64,000 nucleotides of DNA from Spirometra erinaceieuropaei (GCA_902702965.1 CACRXP010000011.1:1768591-1832590), one strand, 5' to 3'; positions 48,101 to 50,714 are shown, counted from the stretch's first letter. The notes: generated by a model from the letters alone, not told the origin. Program-made: numbers and translations.

Positions 48101-50714
48101 GTGGAGTCTTATCTATCGCCTTCCCAGACGCACCCTGGACTTCCACCAATTGTTGACACTGATCTGGTTGCTCTCGAACAGACGACCCAGCGATGGCTAG
48201 AGCTTCTCGTGACAGTAAGTTGTTCCACTTTTGCATCTAGACCCCAAGCAATGTGACCAACCGGAACACCGACGATTTTAACTCGTTGTCGCATTCCCTC
48301 CCCCCCCCCCACCCCCTCCACCCCAGCATCTCAACTCCAGCGCAGAACTGAGGCGAGAGATCTCAGTCTGGAAGGCCGAGATGACGGGCACCTCGAGCCA
48401 GAATGAGCAGCGACTGATATCGAGCATTTCTTGGTGGCACGATGTCCTTCAAACCATCTCAGGCCTTAACCAACGAGTCCAACCGCCCGGCCATCCCAGC
48501 TTGGGACCTCTCGCTGACCTGGTGGGCCAAATTGAGTCGATAGGTGTCAGGGCGCCCGGTGAGCGGCCGCCCTACGGGGCCGAAGTTCTCCCCTCCTTAC
48601 GGTTGCCACGCGACTGTGATACCTCGGTAAGCCCCGTCCTTGTCCCGCCTTCCATTCCCTCTCTCACAGTTGTGCCACTTTGTATCACCAACGGTCGTGC
48701 CAGCATCGCCTCATTCAAAACCTCCATATCCTCCCTCCCCCTCCCCTTGTTGTCATTCTCTCCCTTTTCAGGATGTCTCAGATCCTCCAGCGTCTGAAAC
48801 TCCGGCAGGGGATAGCAGAGAGGCCTGTGAAAAGTAATGCTGCGTAGAGTAACTCGGCTGGGTTCGCTTGCGCGCCATCTCAATGCATGCGTGCTACCAA
48901 TCGGCTTCCAATTGCTCCTCAATGTTGCTGCTGTCGTTGCCTGCCCTCTGTTCTCGGCATGTGTGCATGGCTACTGCTTGTCACATTTAATTTTCTTGCA
49001 AAAGAATACCACCAATTGTTTTGGCACATCAAGCTCATTTGTGCTACTGTAGCCTGCCGTAGTGCATATTTAGGGAAATTTAAACTACCGGGTCTCTCTG
49101 GGTAATTTTTCAGGGTAACGGACGATGTCTCTGAGAACTGTATCTTTACGCATTTTGACGACTACTAAGGTAATCGTACATAGATAGGCCGGAAGCAGGC
49201 TCAGGTTCAAGTGGCCGGCGCGGCATGTGTCTGCTCCTAGGCGTTCCACGTAGATTCAGCTAAGGCAGGTCAGTTCAGCCAATCGTTATCCTGACTGCCA
49301 CCTGGGACCAGAGACACGCGCACACGGAGCGGATGGTCCGCAGACATCGTCAGTTAGGTGGGTCGTGAACGCTTCATCAAAGTGAGTTCCATCCGTACCT
49401 CCTACCTGTCACTGGCTGCCGTTTCCTGCAGATGGAATGTTTATTTATTCGTGGGCATGTTACTGATATTATTTCAGTGACACATGATGCCTGGATCGCC
49501 GTGATGTAAAGAAGTCTGAGGGGAATCCTCCTACAGAAGCCTGGGGATTTTAGTTTTCAACATGCCTTGTACAACTAACCTTGATCAGATGTGAAAACTA
49601 CGTTATTGAACATATGAAATCAGGACATGACTTACCGTTCTTTATCATTGTAGCGTAGTACGGCAAGCCCGAGGAAATAGCCATTCGGAATAGGCTCGGA
49701 CAGTATTAAATCGAACTTAGTGGCCTTATTTTTTCCAAAGAGCCGGTTATATACTTTTAAAACGGCCACTATGTGGACTGTGAGCGAGACTTCTTCGAGG
49801 GCACGCTTTACACCATCCACTACTGAATCCAACCTATTCAGTAGGCGAGTTACAAATTCTGGTAGAACTGTGTCGCAAGCCAATTATAAACAGTTGTTAT
49901 TGCTAAGGCCAGCAAAACAGTCCAGCTGCCCTCTTAGTGCCCCTTTTCGCTGTTGTTTTTTTCGCGTTGAATTCTTCTATGTCGGCTCCAATGTCTATGT
50001 GATCATGGTGGTGTGTTGTCTTCGCGGGAGACTATCCGAGGCCTCCCGAATTGCCGCTTTTTTTCCTACTTTTCTCGCTTTTGTTTCTGTTCCTGCTTAT
50101 CTCCTGGAGAGCAGACGCCTCGTGAGTGCGCGTCTGTTTCTCCATGCGCCCCTTTTTTCCATTCTCTGACTTACAAAATTTTTGCTACCGGAGCAACCTT
50201 GGCTTCTGCTTGCTTATTGGTTCTTATTCGAGTCTTTTACTACCTGCTCAGTCTGGCCAGACGTGGGACCCATTACCCAATCGGTGGGGTGGCGTGGTGT
50301 CAACGTCAGACCAACGAAGACGCAGTTTGCACTTCGCTAAGCGGCCCCGCTGACATATGGTTACGCTCTGCGGACGCCGAGGCCCACCCGAGCAGTTACG
50401 CGACCCCGATCGACAGTGAGGTCGATCAACAGTCGTTCCGCAGCCTGGAACCTTCGCGTGGATCGACCTTCTTCCGCAGGCATCATTCCCCTTCACGCAG
50501 CTACCGTGGCTGGTGTCTCCTCGCAGTTTTGGGCTTGCTCTTTGGCGCCTACTTTTGCCGTTATGTAGTCAGACACTTACCGGACTGGCCCTTCTCTCGA
50601 ACGGACTGCCTTTTAAACTACTTTGAGTTGACGCTCTCTCTACCTGGTTTGACTATTGAGAATCTAGAAACCCTGTTTTCGGATTTGGCCACCGGCGGGC
50701 AGCCGCCTGTGTAG
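1..50714 (+). CDS. Nesprin/SYNE-like KASH-domain protein, 3' part of a multi-exon gene (30 exons placed)
   Basis: The sequence shows 30 exons on one strand, each bounded by AG acceptor and GT donor sites, with intron phases that agree from exon to exon. The sum from base 2 to the TAG at 50712-50714 is 8355 nt, exactly 2785 codons. The protein is mainly long amphipathic helices with spaced Trp residues (for example TPWLKYL, VHWLDESE, ELEAWAAQM, TTQRWLELL, SWWHDVL), as in spectrin-type triple-helix repeats. It ends in a basic Ser-rich linker, one transmembrane helix and a short tail. Known nesprins sit in the outer nuclear membrane by a C-terminal KASH segment that binds SUN proteins in the lumen, and their spectrin rods reach actin, microtubule motors or other cytoskeleton. 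That role is inferred here. The N-terminal part, where calponin-homology domains would be expected, lies upstream of the window. Most introns are swollen by transposons. An alternative is another giant spectrin-repeat, tail-anchored protein; dystrophin and plakins are less likely because they lack a terminal membrane helix. Confidence 0.8.
494..850 (-). mobile_element. Penelope group-1 3'-end remnant
   Basis: On the minus strand, 640-850 is similar to the 3' end of the Penelope element at 62.0-62.2 kb. Shared pieces are the TATTTATAGCA block, the CTGATGATGG...GAAT hairpin motif, an AATAAA-like stretch and the GAGACGAGTCCCAG end. No intact protein remains. It lies in the intron between exons 1 and 2. 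Confidence 0.6.
1697..2075. mobile_element. Inverted-repeat element with telomere-like interior (type T1)
   Basis: A perfect 25-bp terminal inverted repeat lies at 1697-1721 (starting GGCTAGATCGCAGTTGGTAG) and 2051-2075. The interior from about 1740 to 1920 is made of degenerate CCCTAA-like units (CCTAACCC, CCGTAACCC, CGTAAACG). The same interior and right end recur at 19.0-19.34 kb. No coding capacity is seen. Confidence 0.75.
2080..4280. other. Intron sequence without a recognised gene
   Basis: A GC-rich stretch (2975-3300) is open in several frames on both strands, which points to composition rather than coding. Bases 3471-3560 match the arms of the fold-back element at 18480-18960 (shared ACTGG, GCACCGG, TCTGTTTATTG). 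I see no domain. Confidence 0.5.
5225..5560 (+). CDS. Nesprin-like gene exon 2 (probable; may be a cassette)
   Basis: The acceptor is TTATTCAG and the donor GTTAGT, a donor form also used by other exons of this gene. It enters and leaves in phase 2 (336 nt), so it can be included or skipped without breaking the frame between 186 and 11375. It encodes about 112 residues, Ser/Thr/Pro/Arg-rich, with a short helix around WCLELL, and looks like a linker rather than a spectrin repeat. The same frame stays open to a second possible donor (GTCAGT at 5868), but that exit is phase 0 and would break the frame. A different frame is also open here, so openness alone is weak evidence. Confidence 0.5.
5950..7026 (+). 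mobile_element. Penelope group-2 retroelement fragment: end of RT and GIY-YIG endonuclease
   Basis: Across a frameshift near 6150 the sequence reads as the C-terminal half of a Penelope reverse transcriptase: VDGVAMGWPLGP, then GRYVDYIFAIA in place of the catalytic YxDD, then SLPFLDVLLSRR. An open frame of 254 codons (6262-7026) continues to a GIY-YIG endonuclease (CLYSFTCSCGAGYIGRTSRR). The catalytic YVDD is changed to YVDY, and the 5' part is missing, so it is dead. It differs from the 62-64 kb element in sequence and belongs to a separate group, also seen at 53.7-54.0 kb. It lies in the intron between exons 2 and 3. Confidence 0.85.
7172..7271. other. Assembly gap (100 N)
   Basis: Exactly 100 unknown bases, a standard placeholder for a scaffold join of unknown length. 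The true intron may be longer, and order across it rests on scaffolding. Confidence 0.95.
7867..8647 (-). mobile_element. Merlin (IS1016/ISXO2-like) DNA transposon, internally deleted copy
   Basis: The ends are inverted repeats of about 37 bp (GGTAACAATCGGGAGA at 7867; its complement ends at 8647), flanked by near-identical 8-bp sequences GTTTGAAG (7859-7866) and ATTTGAAG (8648-8655), as expected for Merlin target duplications. On the minus strand, 8546-8143 encodes the ISXO2-type DDE transposase C-terminus in two frames: LRSVITKWVAKGSIVVTDEL with the second Asp, then PSEGYLLSSVNHSKNFKDP and IGAQWSRLKRKL. The usual catalytic Glu before the Trp is Gly here, a frameshift splits the domain, and the N-terminal half with the first Asp is absent. 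The copy is dead. Confidence 0.85.
8656..9640. other. Intron sequence, nothing recognised
   Basis: No long open frame, no domain and no matching repeat within the window were seen. Confidence 0.4.
9640..9832 (-). mobile_element. tRNA-derived SINE, copy 1
   Basis: Read on the minus strand from about 9808, it has a Pol III A box (TGGCTCAGTGG) and, 40 bases on, a B box (GGTTCGAATC). The family body follows (ACTGGCTGA, CCAGAAATGGCCATTCC, TCCCTTGTCTTTGTCGG). This copy shows both boxes intact and identifies the family. Confidence 0.85.
9843..10050 (-). mobile_element. tRNA-derived SINE, copy 2 (3' part)
   Basis: Minus-strand body and 3' tail of the same family: GACTGGAATGGCCATTTC in complement, the CACAGCGACT block, a degenerate GGGCTC hairpin and GGCGTTCACCGATC in complement. 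It abuts an opposite copy at 10051. Confidence 0.8.
10051..10240 (+). mobile_element. tRNA-derived SINE, copy 3 (head-to-head with copy 2)
   Basis: Plus-strand body with TTGGGTATGACTGACTGATG, TGGCCATTCCAGTC, GCCGCTGTGCGGCTGCTG and the hairpin GGGCTCGAGAGAGAGCCC. Copies 2 and 3 form an inverted pair centred near 10050. A CAC/CAT-rich and AT-rich tail follows at 10244-10295. Confidence 0.8.
10344..10440 (+). repeat. Dispersed repeat R1, also at 13715-13815 in reverse
   Basis: The block CCGATAGTCTGC...AGCTGTGAGGGGTT is found again as its complement at 13715-13815. The nature is not known; it may belong to the LINE that follows. Confidence 0.6.
10600..11192 (+). mobile_element. CR1/jockey-like LINE 3' end with (TGAAC)n tail
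   Basis: 10600-10815 encodes the end of a non-LTR polyprotein (TNLRGHPFKLRVTGARLDTR; FFFSNRVVEAWNALPVDVV; VEVFKRKLD), a signature C-terminal region of such elements. A 3' UTR follows and ends in about four TGAAC units at 11171-11192 in place of poly(A). It is 5'-truncated. Confidence 0.8.
11375..11603 (+). CDS. Nesprin-like gene exon 3
   Basis: The acceptor is CTTCTTTACAG. The frame runs from phase 2 to phase 0 and gives 76 residues. An acidic Ser-rich segment (SVSQDALDSDGFSPSDDL) is followed by a helical stretch (KLQSHVETVLEEVQSLVSAG). The donor GTTCGT is weak but is the only one that keeps the frame with the next exon. Confidence 0.7.
12313..12576 (+). CDS. Nesprin-like gene exon 4
   Basis: The acceptor is CTTCACAG and the donor GTACGT; phase 0 to 0, 88 codons. 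It begins with a Leu/Arg/Glu-rich helix (AAKRLLRCLEELRKEMG) and ends with helical sequence containing Trp (EVWSSLALRLEQRYRRWSM), as expected for spectrin-type helices. A fold-back element lies 85 nt after the donor. Confidence 0.85.
12662..13650. mobile_element. Fold-back (long inverted repeat) element FB1, full-length
   Basis: A 989-bp near-palindrome flanked by TA on both sides. The ends read TAGTAAGTGGGCTTACTCAT and, in complement, CAGCAGGTGGGCTTACTCAT. Arms of about 400 bp are inverted copies (for example AATTCTATAATAATTCAGTT against its complement). There is no protein. TA flanks and CAGT-like tips suggest mobilisation by a Tc1/mariner-type transposase (inference). Confidence 0.8.
13700..13815 (-). 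repeat. Dispersed repeat R1, reverse copy
   Basis: The complement matches 10344-10440 over about 80 bases. Flanking 13815-14010 is open in two frames but has no recognised domain. Confidence 0.55.
14413..14511 (+). CDS. Nesprin-like gene exon 5
   Basis: A short 33-codon exon, phase 0 to 0, with acceptor TTGCCTTTCAG and donor GTTTGTG. It includes TPWLKYLTADV, a Trp-Leu pairing typical of helix A of spectrin repeats. It is too short to stand out as an open frame; the exact phase fit with both neighbours supports it. Confidence 0.8.
14830..15102 (+). CDS. Nesprin-like gene exon 6
   Basis: 91 codons, phase 0 to 0; acceptor CCAAACAG, strong donor GTGAGT. It is helical with a Trp late in the exon (GIARWFHIF), followed by a Ser/Thr/Pro loop and another helix. 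Confidence 0.85.
15546..15878 (+). CDS. Nesprin-like gene exon 7
   Basis: 111 codons, phase 0 to 0; acceptor TCTTGCCAG, donor GTCAGT. The second half is rich in Arg/Ala/Leu with two Trp residues (SFAWRTRFARWQTILREAQ), consistent with spectrin-like helices. A long open frame on the opposite strand (15560-15946) is a shadow of this exon. Confidence 0.85.
16177..17237. mobile_element. Fold-back element FB1, copy with nested insertion
   Basis: The ends CAGTAAATGTGTTAACTCAT and (complement) CAGTATGTGCTAACTCATGA are followed by TA at 17238. The arms match those of the 12.7-kb copy (AAGATT...AGTAGGGTTGTAA; CGAAAATCAATGA). A Penelope 3'-end scrap is inserted in the left arm at about 16300-16385. Confidence 0.75.
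16300..16385 (-). mobile_element. Penelope group-1 3'-end scrap nested in FB1
   Basis: It matches 62024-62107 (TTCAGAAGA, GATGCGATCA, AACGTTTCGGATTCTCAC, ATCATCAGA), minus orientation. It carries the hammerhead-like motif. Confidence 0.7.
17304..17351 (+). CDS. Possible 16-codon microexon of the nesprin-like gene
   Basis: A pyrimidine-rich run followed by GAAAAG could be an acceptor, and GTATGC a donor. The 48-nt exon encodes ASDLSDVLRELHSTDH and is phase 0 to 0, so it fits between 15878 and 17838. The better-looking acceptor TGCCTCTAG at 17259 would give a 92-nt exon that breaks the frame. The gene model is also in frame without this exon. Confidence 0.3.
17838..17990 (+). CDS. Nesprin-like gene exon 8
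   Basis: 51 codons, phase 0 to 0; acceptor TGCTGTTCTAG, donor GTTAGT. It is a helical exon with hydrophobic spacing (FLDDVAVFNEDISLLLRQ). Confidence 0.8.
18130..18294 (+). CDS. Nesprin-like gene exon 9
   Basis: 55 codons, phase 0 to 0; acceptor CCCTAACAG, donor GTAGGT. It encodes an acidic loop (SFGEEEENS) and then a helix (MLTSHLERTLQFAEASL). Confidence 0.8.
18480..18960. mobile_element. Fold-back element FB2
   Basis: Arms of about 170 bp in inverted order. GGTCGAGCACCGGAACA at 18510 is complemented at about 18925, and GACAATTACGGGGTGTG...ATCGATTGATG at about 18590-18630 is complemented at 18800-18840. The centre lies near 18720. The outer part of one arm recurs at 3471-3560. No coding content. 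Confidence 0.7.
19020..19345. mobile_element. Telomere-like inverted-repeat element T1, left-truncated copy
   Basis: The same order of degenerate units as 1740-2075 (CAACCCTAACCCTAACGGTA, AAATCGTAAACGTAACC, CATAGCCGTAACTGAGAAGC, GTAAAACGGAAGCCAAATGG) and the right end GGGCTACCAACTGGGATCTA. The left inverted repeat is missing. Confidence 0.7.
20455..20620 (+). repeat. Dispersed repeat R2, opposite orientation copy at 26690-26840
   Basis: Shared blocks are CATTCTCAATT, GTTAAAATCG, CTGAGTG, TCAGGTCAAGGCTTCA and GCATTCGCACA-like ends. No gene. Confidence 0.65.
20638..20790 (-). mobile_element. tRNA-derived SINE, copy 4 (3' part)
   Basis: Minus-strand 3' half: GGCGCTCACCGATCGTGTTA, CACAGCGGCGCATGATATAG and ACGAAGACAAGGGAGACTG. 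Confidence 0.75.
20881..21075. mobile_element. tRNA-derived SINE, composite copy 5
   Basis: 20881-20930 is a minus-strand tRNA head with A box (TGGCTCAGTGG in complement). 20938-21075 is a plus-strand head end and body (GTTGGACTTCTAACC, GTCGCGGGACCGAGGCCC, TGACTGGCTGACGGCGGC, TGGCCATTCCAATCTCCC). The two parts meet head to head. The segment CCGAAGAACTTCAATG...CCGGTCGTT is also found on both sides (20774 and 21209), a sign of local duplication or nested insertion. Confidence 0.7.
21414..21600 (+). CDS. Nesprin-like gene exon 10
   Basis: Phase 0 to 1, about 62 residues; acceptor CCTTCGCAG after a long pyrimidine tract, donor GTGTTT. It is strongly helical (RYSEFFRRVSARLREELAQK, then a Trp). 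The next 65 bases of intron hold a CTC-rich microsatellite. Confidence 0.8.
21620..21665. repeat. (CCT)n / (CTC)n microsatellite
   Basis: About 15 consecutive three-base units just after the donor of exon 10; a poly-Glu frame on the opposite strand is an artefact of it. Confidence 0.9.
21832..22464. mobile_element. Large telomere-like inverted-repeat element (type T4)
   Basis: 17-bp ends GATCTTATTTCGTAGCC (from 21833) and the complement at 22448-22464 enclose about 550 bp of degenerate CCCTAAC-type units, in places one unit every 6-12 bases. The array is too diverged and too deep inside an intron to be a chromosome end. Confidence 0.75.
22870..23075. mobile_element. Telomere-like inverted-repeat element (type T2), partial
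   Basis: It shares the block GAGGTCGAGTAGTTG, CAAAAGAAAAACTATTGGGA, ATGCGCGGTTGTACTT and the right end AGGTGGGGCTACATA with the copies at 47396 and 53122, with a CCCTAA-like interior between. The left end is missing. Confidence 0.7.
23480..24666 (+). CDS. Nesprin-like gene exon 11, large spectrin-repeat exon
   Basis: The largest exon, 1187 nt, phase 1 to 0, 395 codons; acceptor TGCCTTTCAG, donor GTTAGT. It holds several helix-length blocks with Trp at helix-A-like positions (LVHWLDESETTFHAV, CLRDWLFGAL, LEFWSQCM, ELEAWAAQMRVF) and a long acidic stretch rich in Glu/Asp before the last Trp. About three spectrin-length units (about 100-110 residues each) would fit. The phase-1 entry matches the 21600 exit exactly and restores an Ala codon. 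Confidence 0.9.
24731..26690. other. Intron sequence of unknown nature, with open stretches on the minus strand
   Basis: The minus strand keeps open frames of 148 (25177-24731) and 118 codons (26353-25997) broken by stops and frameshifts. They contain Lys/Arg-rich segments but no motif I recognise. It could be a decayed retrocopy or transposon. No inverted repeats were seen. Confidence 0.35.
26690..26840 (-). repeat. Dispersed repeat R2, reverse copy
   Basis: The complement matches 20455-20620, including TCAGGTCAAGGCTTCA and GTTAAAATCG. It lies 120 bases before exon 12. Confidence 0.65.
26962..27133 (+). CDS. Nesprin-like gene exon 12
   Basis: Phase 0 to 1, 57 codons; acceptor TATTGCTGCAG, donor GTCGAG (weak). 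The helical part LARLLRAQ-like is followed by LNDWGFDIEEL. It is needed to connect the phase-0 exit at 24666 with the phase-1 entry at 27288. Confidence 0.6.
27288..27379 (+). CDS. Nesprin-like gene exon 13
   Basis: Phase 1 to 0, about 31 residues including LLLLIHQTQVIISQLA, donor GTCGGT. Two acceptors lie 8 bases apart. CTTTACAG at 27279 has the better tract but would need a phase-2 entry. ATATTAG at 27287 needs phase 1 and agrees with the preceding exon, so I chose it. Confidence 0.6.
27581..28129 (+). CDS. Nesprin-like gene exon 14
   Basis: 183 codons, phase 0 to 0; acceptor TTTTTTTCTAAAG, donor GTTAGT. It has helical heptad-like stretches (FQVDRLQAIQSRLSSLAQ; ETKIADLEAAAISAENFL; AQLGIMQELREKH) separated by Pro-containing loops, consistent with parts of two spectrin-like units. 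Confidence 0.88.
28223..28993 (+). CDS. Nesprin-like gene exon 15
   Basis: 257 codons, phase 0 to 0; acceptor TGCTACACAG, donor GTAAGT. A GTAATG near its start could be read as a donor, but the frame stays open for 238 more codons to a consensus donor, so I read through. It contains a Ser run, helices (VRSHLFTLLSNLEAAL; LEESLDSFVRFYSGL), and a loop with six consecutive Pro. The intron right after it carries a tandem duplication. Confidence 0.85.
28998..29375 (+). repeat. Intronic tandem duplication, copy 1
   Basis: Begins at the sixth base of the intron after exon 15 (TCTTCTTCACAGCGCC) and runs to CCGTGACTTAC, where a fold-back element starts. It matches 29953-30170 plus 30880-31033 over about 375 bases, at roughly 90% by eye. 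Confidence 0.85.
29376..29950. mobile_element. Fold-back element FB1, truncated copy
   Basis: The left end CAGTAGGTGGGCTGACTCAT follows TA. The left arm runs to about 29600, then the right-arm order begins. The outer part of the right arm is missing; it stops at GTTTATGCATGTTT and duplication copy 2 starts. Confidence 0.75.
29953..31033 (+). repeat. Intronic tandem duplication, copy 2, split by a LINE
   Basis: 29953-30170 and 30880-31033 together match copy 1 (28998-29375). The break is at CACTTTGATATATAG / TGTTGTTTCAG, where copy 1 has CACTTTGAAATAGC...GAGTTGTTTCAG. The interrupting piece is the LINE at 30171-30880. Confidence 0.8.
30171..30880 (-). mobile_element. CR1/jockey-like LINE, 5'-truncated, antisense to host gene
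   Basis: A minus-strand frame at 30767-30210 encodes the C-terminal part of a non-LTR polyprotein: MEYAVQAWRPWLKKGYQRLE, RLTELNLVLLKYRQLRGDF, LRGHPFKLQRKLAHSDVRRN and FSHRVIGAQNGLPDAV. The reverse transcriptase core is absent. It is related to the 35-36 kb copy (shared EYAVQAWRPWL). Confidence 0.85.
31402..31660 (+). CDS. Nesprin-like gene exon 16
   Basis: Phase 0 to 1, 86 residues; acceptor CTAAATTAG, donor GTAAAC. A Leu-rich helix (AQLLDVLNRLLGCLLLLGN) could look membrane-like, but Arg and Asp follow at once and heptad spacing continues (MIAQVEASADLRRRQQNVE), so a rod helix is more likely. Confidence 0.82.
31810..32072 (+). CDS. Nesprin-like gene exon 17
   Basis: Phase 1 to 0, about 88 residues; acceptor GTGATTTTAG, donor GTAGGT. 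It is helical (SLRSSLELLTVLLFNDGHL; VLGLYAQLTQALVYDEV). The phase agrees with the 31660 exit. Confidence 0.82.
32546..32977 (+). CDS. Nesprin-like gene exon 18
   Basis: 144 codons, phase 0 to 0; acceptor ACTTTTCAG, donor GTGAGT. It has Ala/Val-rich helices (YMAAVAAAVDKISVSLESV) and an amphipathic helix (RLIEAFRQSLTSVLSLLDK). The open frame on the other strand (32557-32907) is a shadow. Confidence 0.87.
33096..33226 (+). CDS. Nesprin-like gene exon 19
   Basis: Phase 0 to 2, about 44 residues; acceptor GGTTTTCCAG, donor GTGATT. It is helical (VIELDLAFIEALLANLEAY). Confidence 0.8.
33750..33830 (-). mobile_element. SINE 3'-end fragment
   Basis: It carries GGCGCTCGCCGATCGAACTT, GAACTCACTCGTCCCG and a GGGGCTC...GAGCCCC hairpin, as in the 3' tails of the other SINE copies. 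Confidence 0.65.
34029..34127. mobile_element. Short telomere-like inverted-repeat element T4
   Basis: The left end is TTTTCGTAGCCGTACCTG, the right end CTACGAGGTAAGATCTTGCC. Between them is CCTAACCCCAACCCCTAACC-type sequence. Confidence 0.6.
34188..34304. mobile_element. Second short telomere-like inverted-repeat element T4
   Basis: The left end is GGATCTTATTTTTCCGCCGT, the right end CTACGAAATAAGATCTTGCC. The interior again is CCTAACCTC / CCCTAACCCC units. It sits 60 bases from the previous copy in the same orientation class. Confidence 0.6.
34752..34914 (+). CDS. Nesprin-like gene exon 20
   Basis: Phase 2 to 0, about 54 residues; acceptor TTCTAATTTAG, donor GTACGC. A basic amphipathic helix (IRELRQQYRDLKLRIFYL) is followed by a Pro/Leu loop. 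The phase matches 33226. Confidence 0.8.
35081..36399 (-). mobile_element. CR1/jockey-like LINE, 5'-truncated, antisense
   Basis: A minus-strand open frame of 314 codons (36399-35455) holds reverse transcriptase motifs (GVPQGSVLGPLLFIIYVNDL; LFADDLKLW) and the thumb/C-terminal region (QKDLGVFIKDDLSV; EYAVQAWRPWL). FADD keeps the catalytic Asp pair. The 3' UTR ends at 35081-35098 in a (GACT)n tail, read on the minus strand. The N-terminal RT fingers and the endonuclease are missing. A second copy lies at 37507-38330. Confidence 0.88.
36400..37506. other. Intron sequence, nothing recognised
   Basis: Only short open frames and no repeat with a partner elsewhere in the window were seen. Confidence 0.4.
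37507..38330 (-). mobile_element. CR1/jockey-like LINE, second 5'-truncated copy
   Basis: It matches the 3' 850 bases of the 35.1-36.4 kb copy in the same orientation (CATATTTGGAGTAAA; AGGTTCAAGGCCGTCAGGCG; CGGCCGCCAAGCCTGTACCG). Frames are broken. Confidence 0.8.
38618..38817 (+). CDS. Nesprin-like gene exon 21
   Basis: Phase 0 to 2, about 67 residues; acceptor GATGCGTAG, strong donor GTGAGT. It has helices FREELSGLTMELHNFAEKL and CALRLMLQSCAEFVEIW, with Trp near the end. It is separated from its neighbours by introns of 3.7 and 2.6 kb filled with LINE and fold-back copies. Confidence 0.82.
39022..40001. mobile_element. Fold-back element FB1, full-length divergent subfamily
   Basis: A 980-bp element flanked by TA (39020-39021, 40002-40003). 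The ends are CAGTGAGTGACCGATCTCAT and, in complement, CAGTGCGTGACCGATCTCAT, continuing into inverted arms of about 370 bp. Its tips differ from the 12.7-kb copy, so it is a second subfamily. Confidence 0.85.
40408..40490 (-). mobile_element. SINE 3'-end fragment
   Basis: It carries GGCGCTCACCGATCGCCCTT, GGAACTCACTGGTTCC and GGGCTCTC...GAGCCC. A short degenerate CTAACCCT-like stretch follows at 40535-40605. Confidence 0.65.
40610..41400. other. Intron sequence, nothing recognised
   Basis: Minus-strand open frames of 119 and 94 codons (40965-40606; 41472-41188) show no motif. The second overlaps exon 22 and is in part its shadow. Confidence 0.35.
41410..41482 (+). CDS. Nesprin-like gene exon 22 (short)
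   Basis: A 73-nt exon, phase 2 to 0, 24 residues (SSVQARMRFASRSPLEYANP and flanks); acceptor TCCTTTTAG, donor GTAGTC. It is accepted mainly because both phases fit its neighbours. Confidence 0.65.
41666..41896 (+). CDS. Nesprin-like gene exon 23
   Basis: 77 codons, phase 0 to 0; acceptor ATTGTCACAG (an AG 3 bases on would remove one Gln), donor GTAACT. It is Pro/Ser-rich first and then a helix with Trp (NRLRRKIMGWLV). Confidence 0.75.
41980..42300 (+). CDS. Nesprin-like gene exon 24
   Basis: 107 codons, phase 0 to 0; acceptor CCCTTCCTCCCAAG, donor GTAAGT. A helix (RLTESLRDVDLIDEAYAS), an Arg/Ala segment and a Ser/Thr-rich end suggest the rod is giving way to the juxtamembrane linker. Confidence 0.82.
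42301..43745. other. Intron sequence, one doubtful exon candidate
   Basis: A 116-codon frame at 42718-43068 could hold an exon after TTTTTGCAG at 42749, but no phase fits both neighbours. T-rich tracts and no repeats were seen elsewhere. Confidence 0.35.
43746..43863 (+). CDS. Nesprin-like gene exon 25
   Basis: Phase 0 to 1, about 39 residues, Ser/Arg-rich (SSSRYSVTSGSERRLLPIAG); acceptor TTTCTAG, donor GTATGT. Another frame of the same bases reads as a helix and is also open, but its phases do not fit either neighbour. A Penelope copy begins only about 60 bases after the donor. Confidence 0.6.
43925..45365 (+). mobile_element. Penelope group-1 retroelement, decayed copy
   Basis: Several frames together match the 62-64 kb element: ELLRYRLKTYFTFVGQMYEQ, KGAPMGS, GLIAEVVLQRI; a reverse transcriptase end NNLPFLDVLVRR; then NGYPRHFIERSRRR, WRAIPYVKGVSEAVSRLLQP; and the GIY-YIG part NYVGETGRNLRTRL. 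In-frame stops and frameshifts show it is dead. It begins inside the intron about 60 bases after exon 25, in the same direction as the host gene. The 3' end has the CGAAACGTCAGCATCTAAAT motif and a TTC microsatellite. Confidence 0.85.
45396..45416. repeat. (TTC)n microsatellite at the Penelope 3' end
   Basis: Six or seven TTC units directly after the element's 3' end, suggesting insertion into, or creation of, a simple repeat. Confidence 0.75.
45812..45911 (+). CDS. Nesprin-like gene exon 26
   Basis: Phase 1 to 2, about 33 residues (STEPSEGESGRLDAS within it); acceptor CTTATCAG, donor GTAAGA. It is a hydrophilic linker. It joins 43863 and 47971 in frame. Confidence 0.65.
45912..47390. other. 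Intron sequence, nothing recognised
   Basis: An AG-flanked open stretch at 45975-46059 breaks the frame and is rejected as an exon. Two short open frames (46486-46800, 46766-46993) have no motif. Confidence 0.4.
47396..47682. mobile_element. Telomere-like inverted-repeat element T2, complete
   Basis: Perfect 15-bp ends TGTAGCCCCACCTGA and its complement, flanked by TA, with partial inverted similarity continuing about 12 bases outward (AGATGTG...). The interior holds GACGAGGTCAAGTAGTTG, AAGAAAAGATATTGGGAATG and a run of CCTAACC-type units (47570-47655). Confidence 0.8.
47971..48214 (+). CDS. Nesprin-like gene exon 27
   Basis: Phase 2 to 0, about 81 residues; acceptor CGCAAAACAG, strong donor GTAAGT. 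It has helices (SEVSQLQSHSLSSLRELRDR; LVALEQTTQRWLELLVT) with a spectrin-like Trp-Leu. Opposite-strand frame 47823-48236 is a shadow. Confidence 0.82.
48327..48626 (+). CDS. Nesprin-like gene exon 28
   Basis: 100 codons, phase 0 to 0; acceptor after a long C-rich tract (CCACCCCAG), donor GTAAGC. It has spectrin-like Trp residues (ISVWKAEM; ISSISWWHDVLQTISGL) and then a Pro/Gly-rich end. This is the last recognisable rod segment before the membrane anchor. Confidence 0.85.
48772..48833 (+). CDS. Nesprin-like gene exon 29 (short)
   Basis: Phase 0 to 2, 62 nt; acceptor CCCTTTTCAG, donor GTAATG. It encodes DVSDPPASETPAGDSREACE plus a split codon. If the donor is not used, the frame meets TAA two codons later, giving a possible short, unanchored isoform. 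Confidence 0.7.
48850..50250. other. Last intron, nothing recognised
   Basis: A 1.4-kb intron between exon 29 and the KASH exon. Open frames at 49720-50169 and 49883-49632 overlap on opposite strands and show no motif. It is the only intron over 1 kb in the gene where I saw no transposon. Confidence 0.4.
50252..50714 (+). CDS. Nesprin-like gene last exon: KASH-like transmembrane segment and luminal tail
   Basis: The acceptor is CTACCTGCTCAG and entry is phase 2, matching 48833; it encodes 153 residues to TAG. Residues from TGG at 50511 to 50570 form one hydrophobic helix (WCLLAVLGLLFGAYFCRYVV), preceded by a basic Ser/Arg segment (HHSPSRSYRG). A 47-residue tail follows. In known KASH domains a membrane helix is followed by about 30-35 luminal residues with a conserved Cys and a terminal PPPX that sits in the SUN pocket. 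Here the tail has a single Cys (RTDCLLNYF, compare the known pattern Cys...Asn-Asn-Phe), is longer than usual, and ends GGQPPV. I infer a divergent KASH domain. The alternative is an unrelated tail anchor. Confidence 0.72.
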
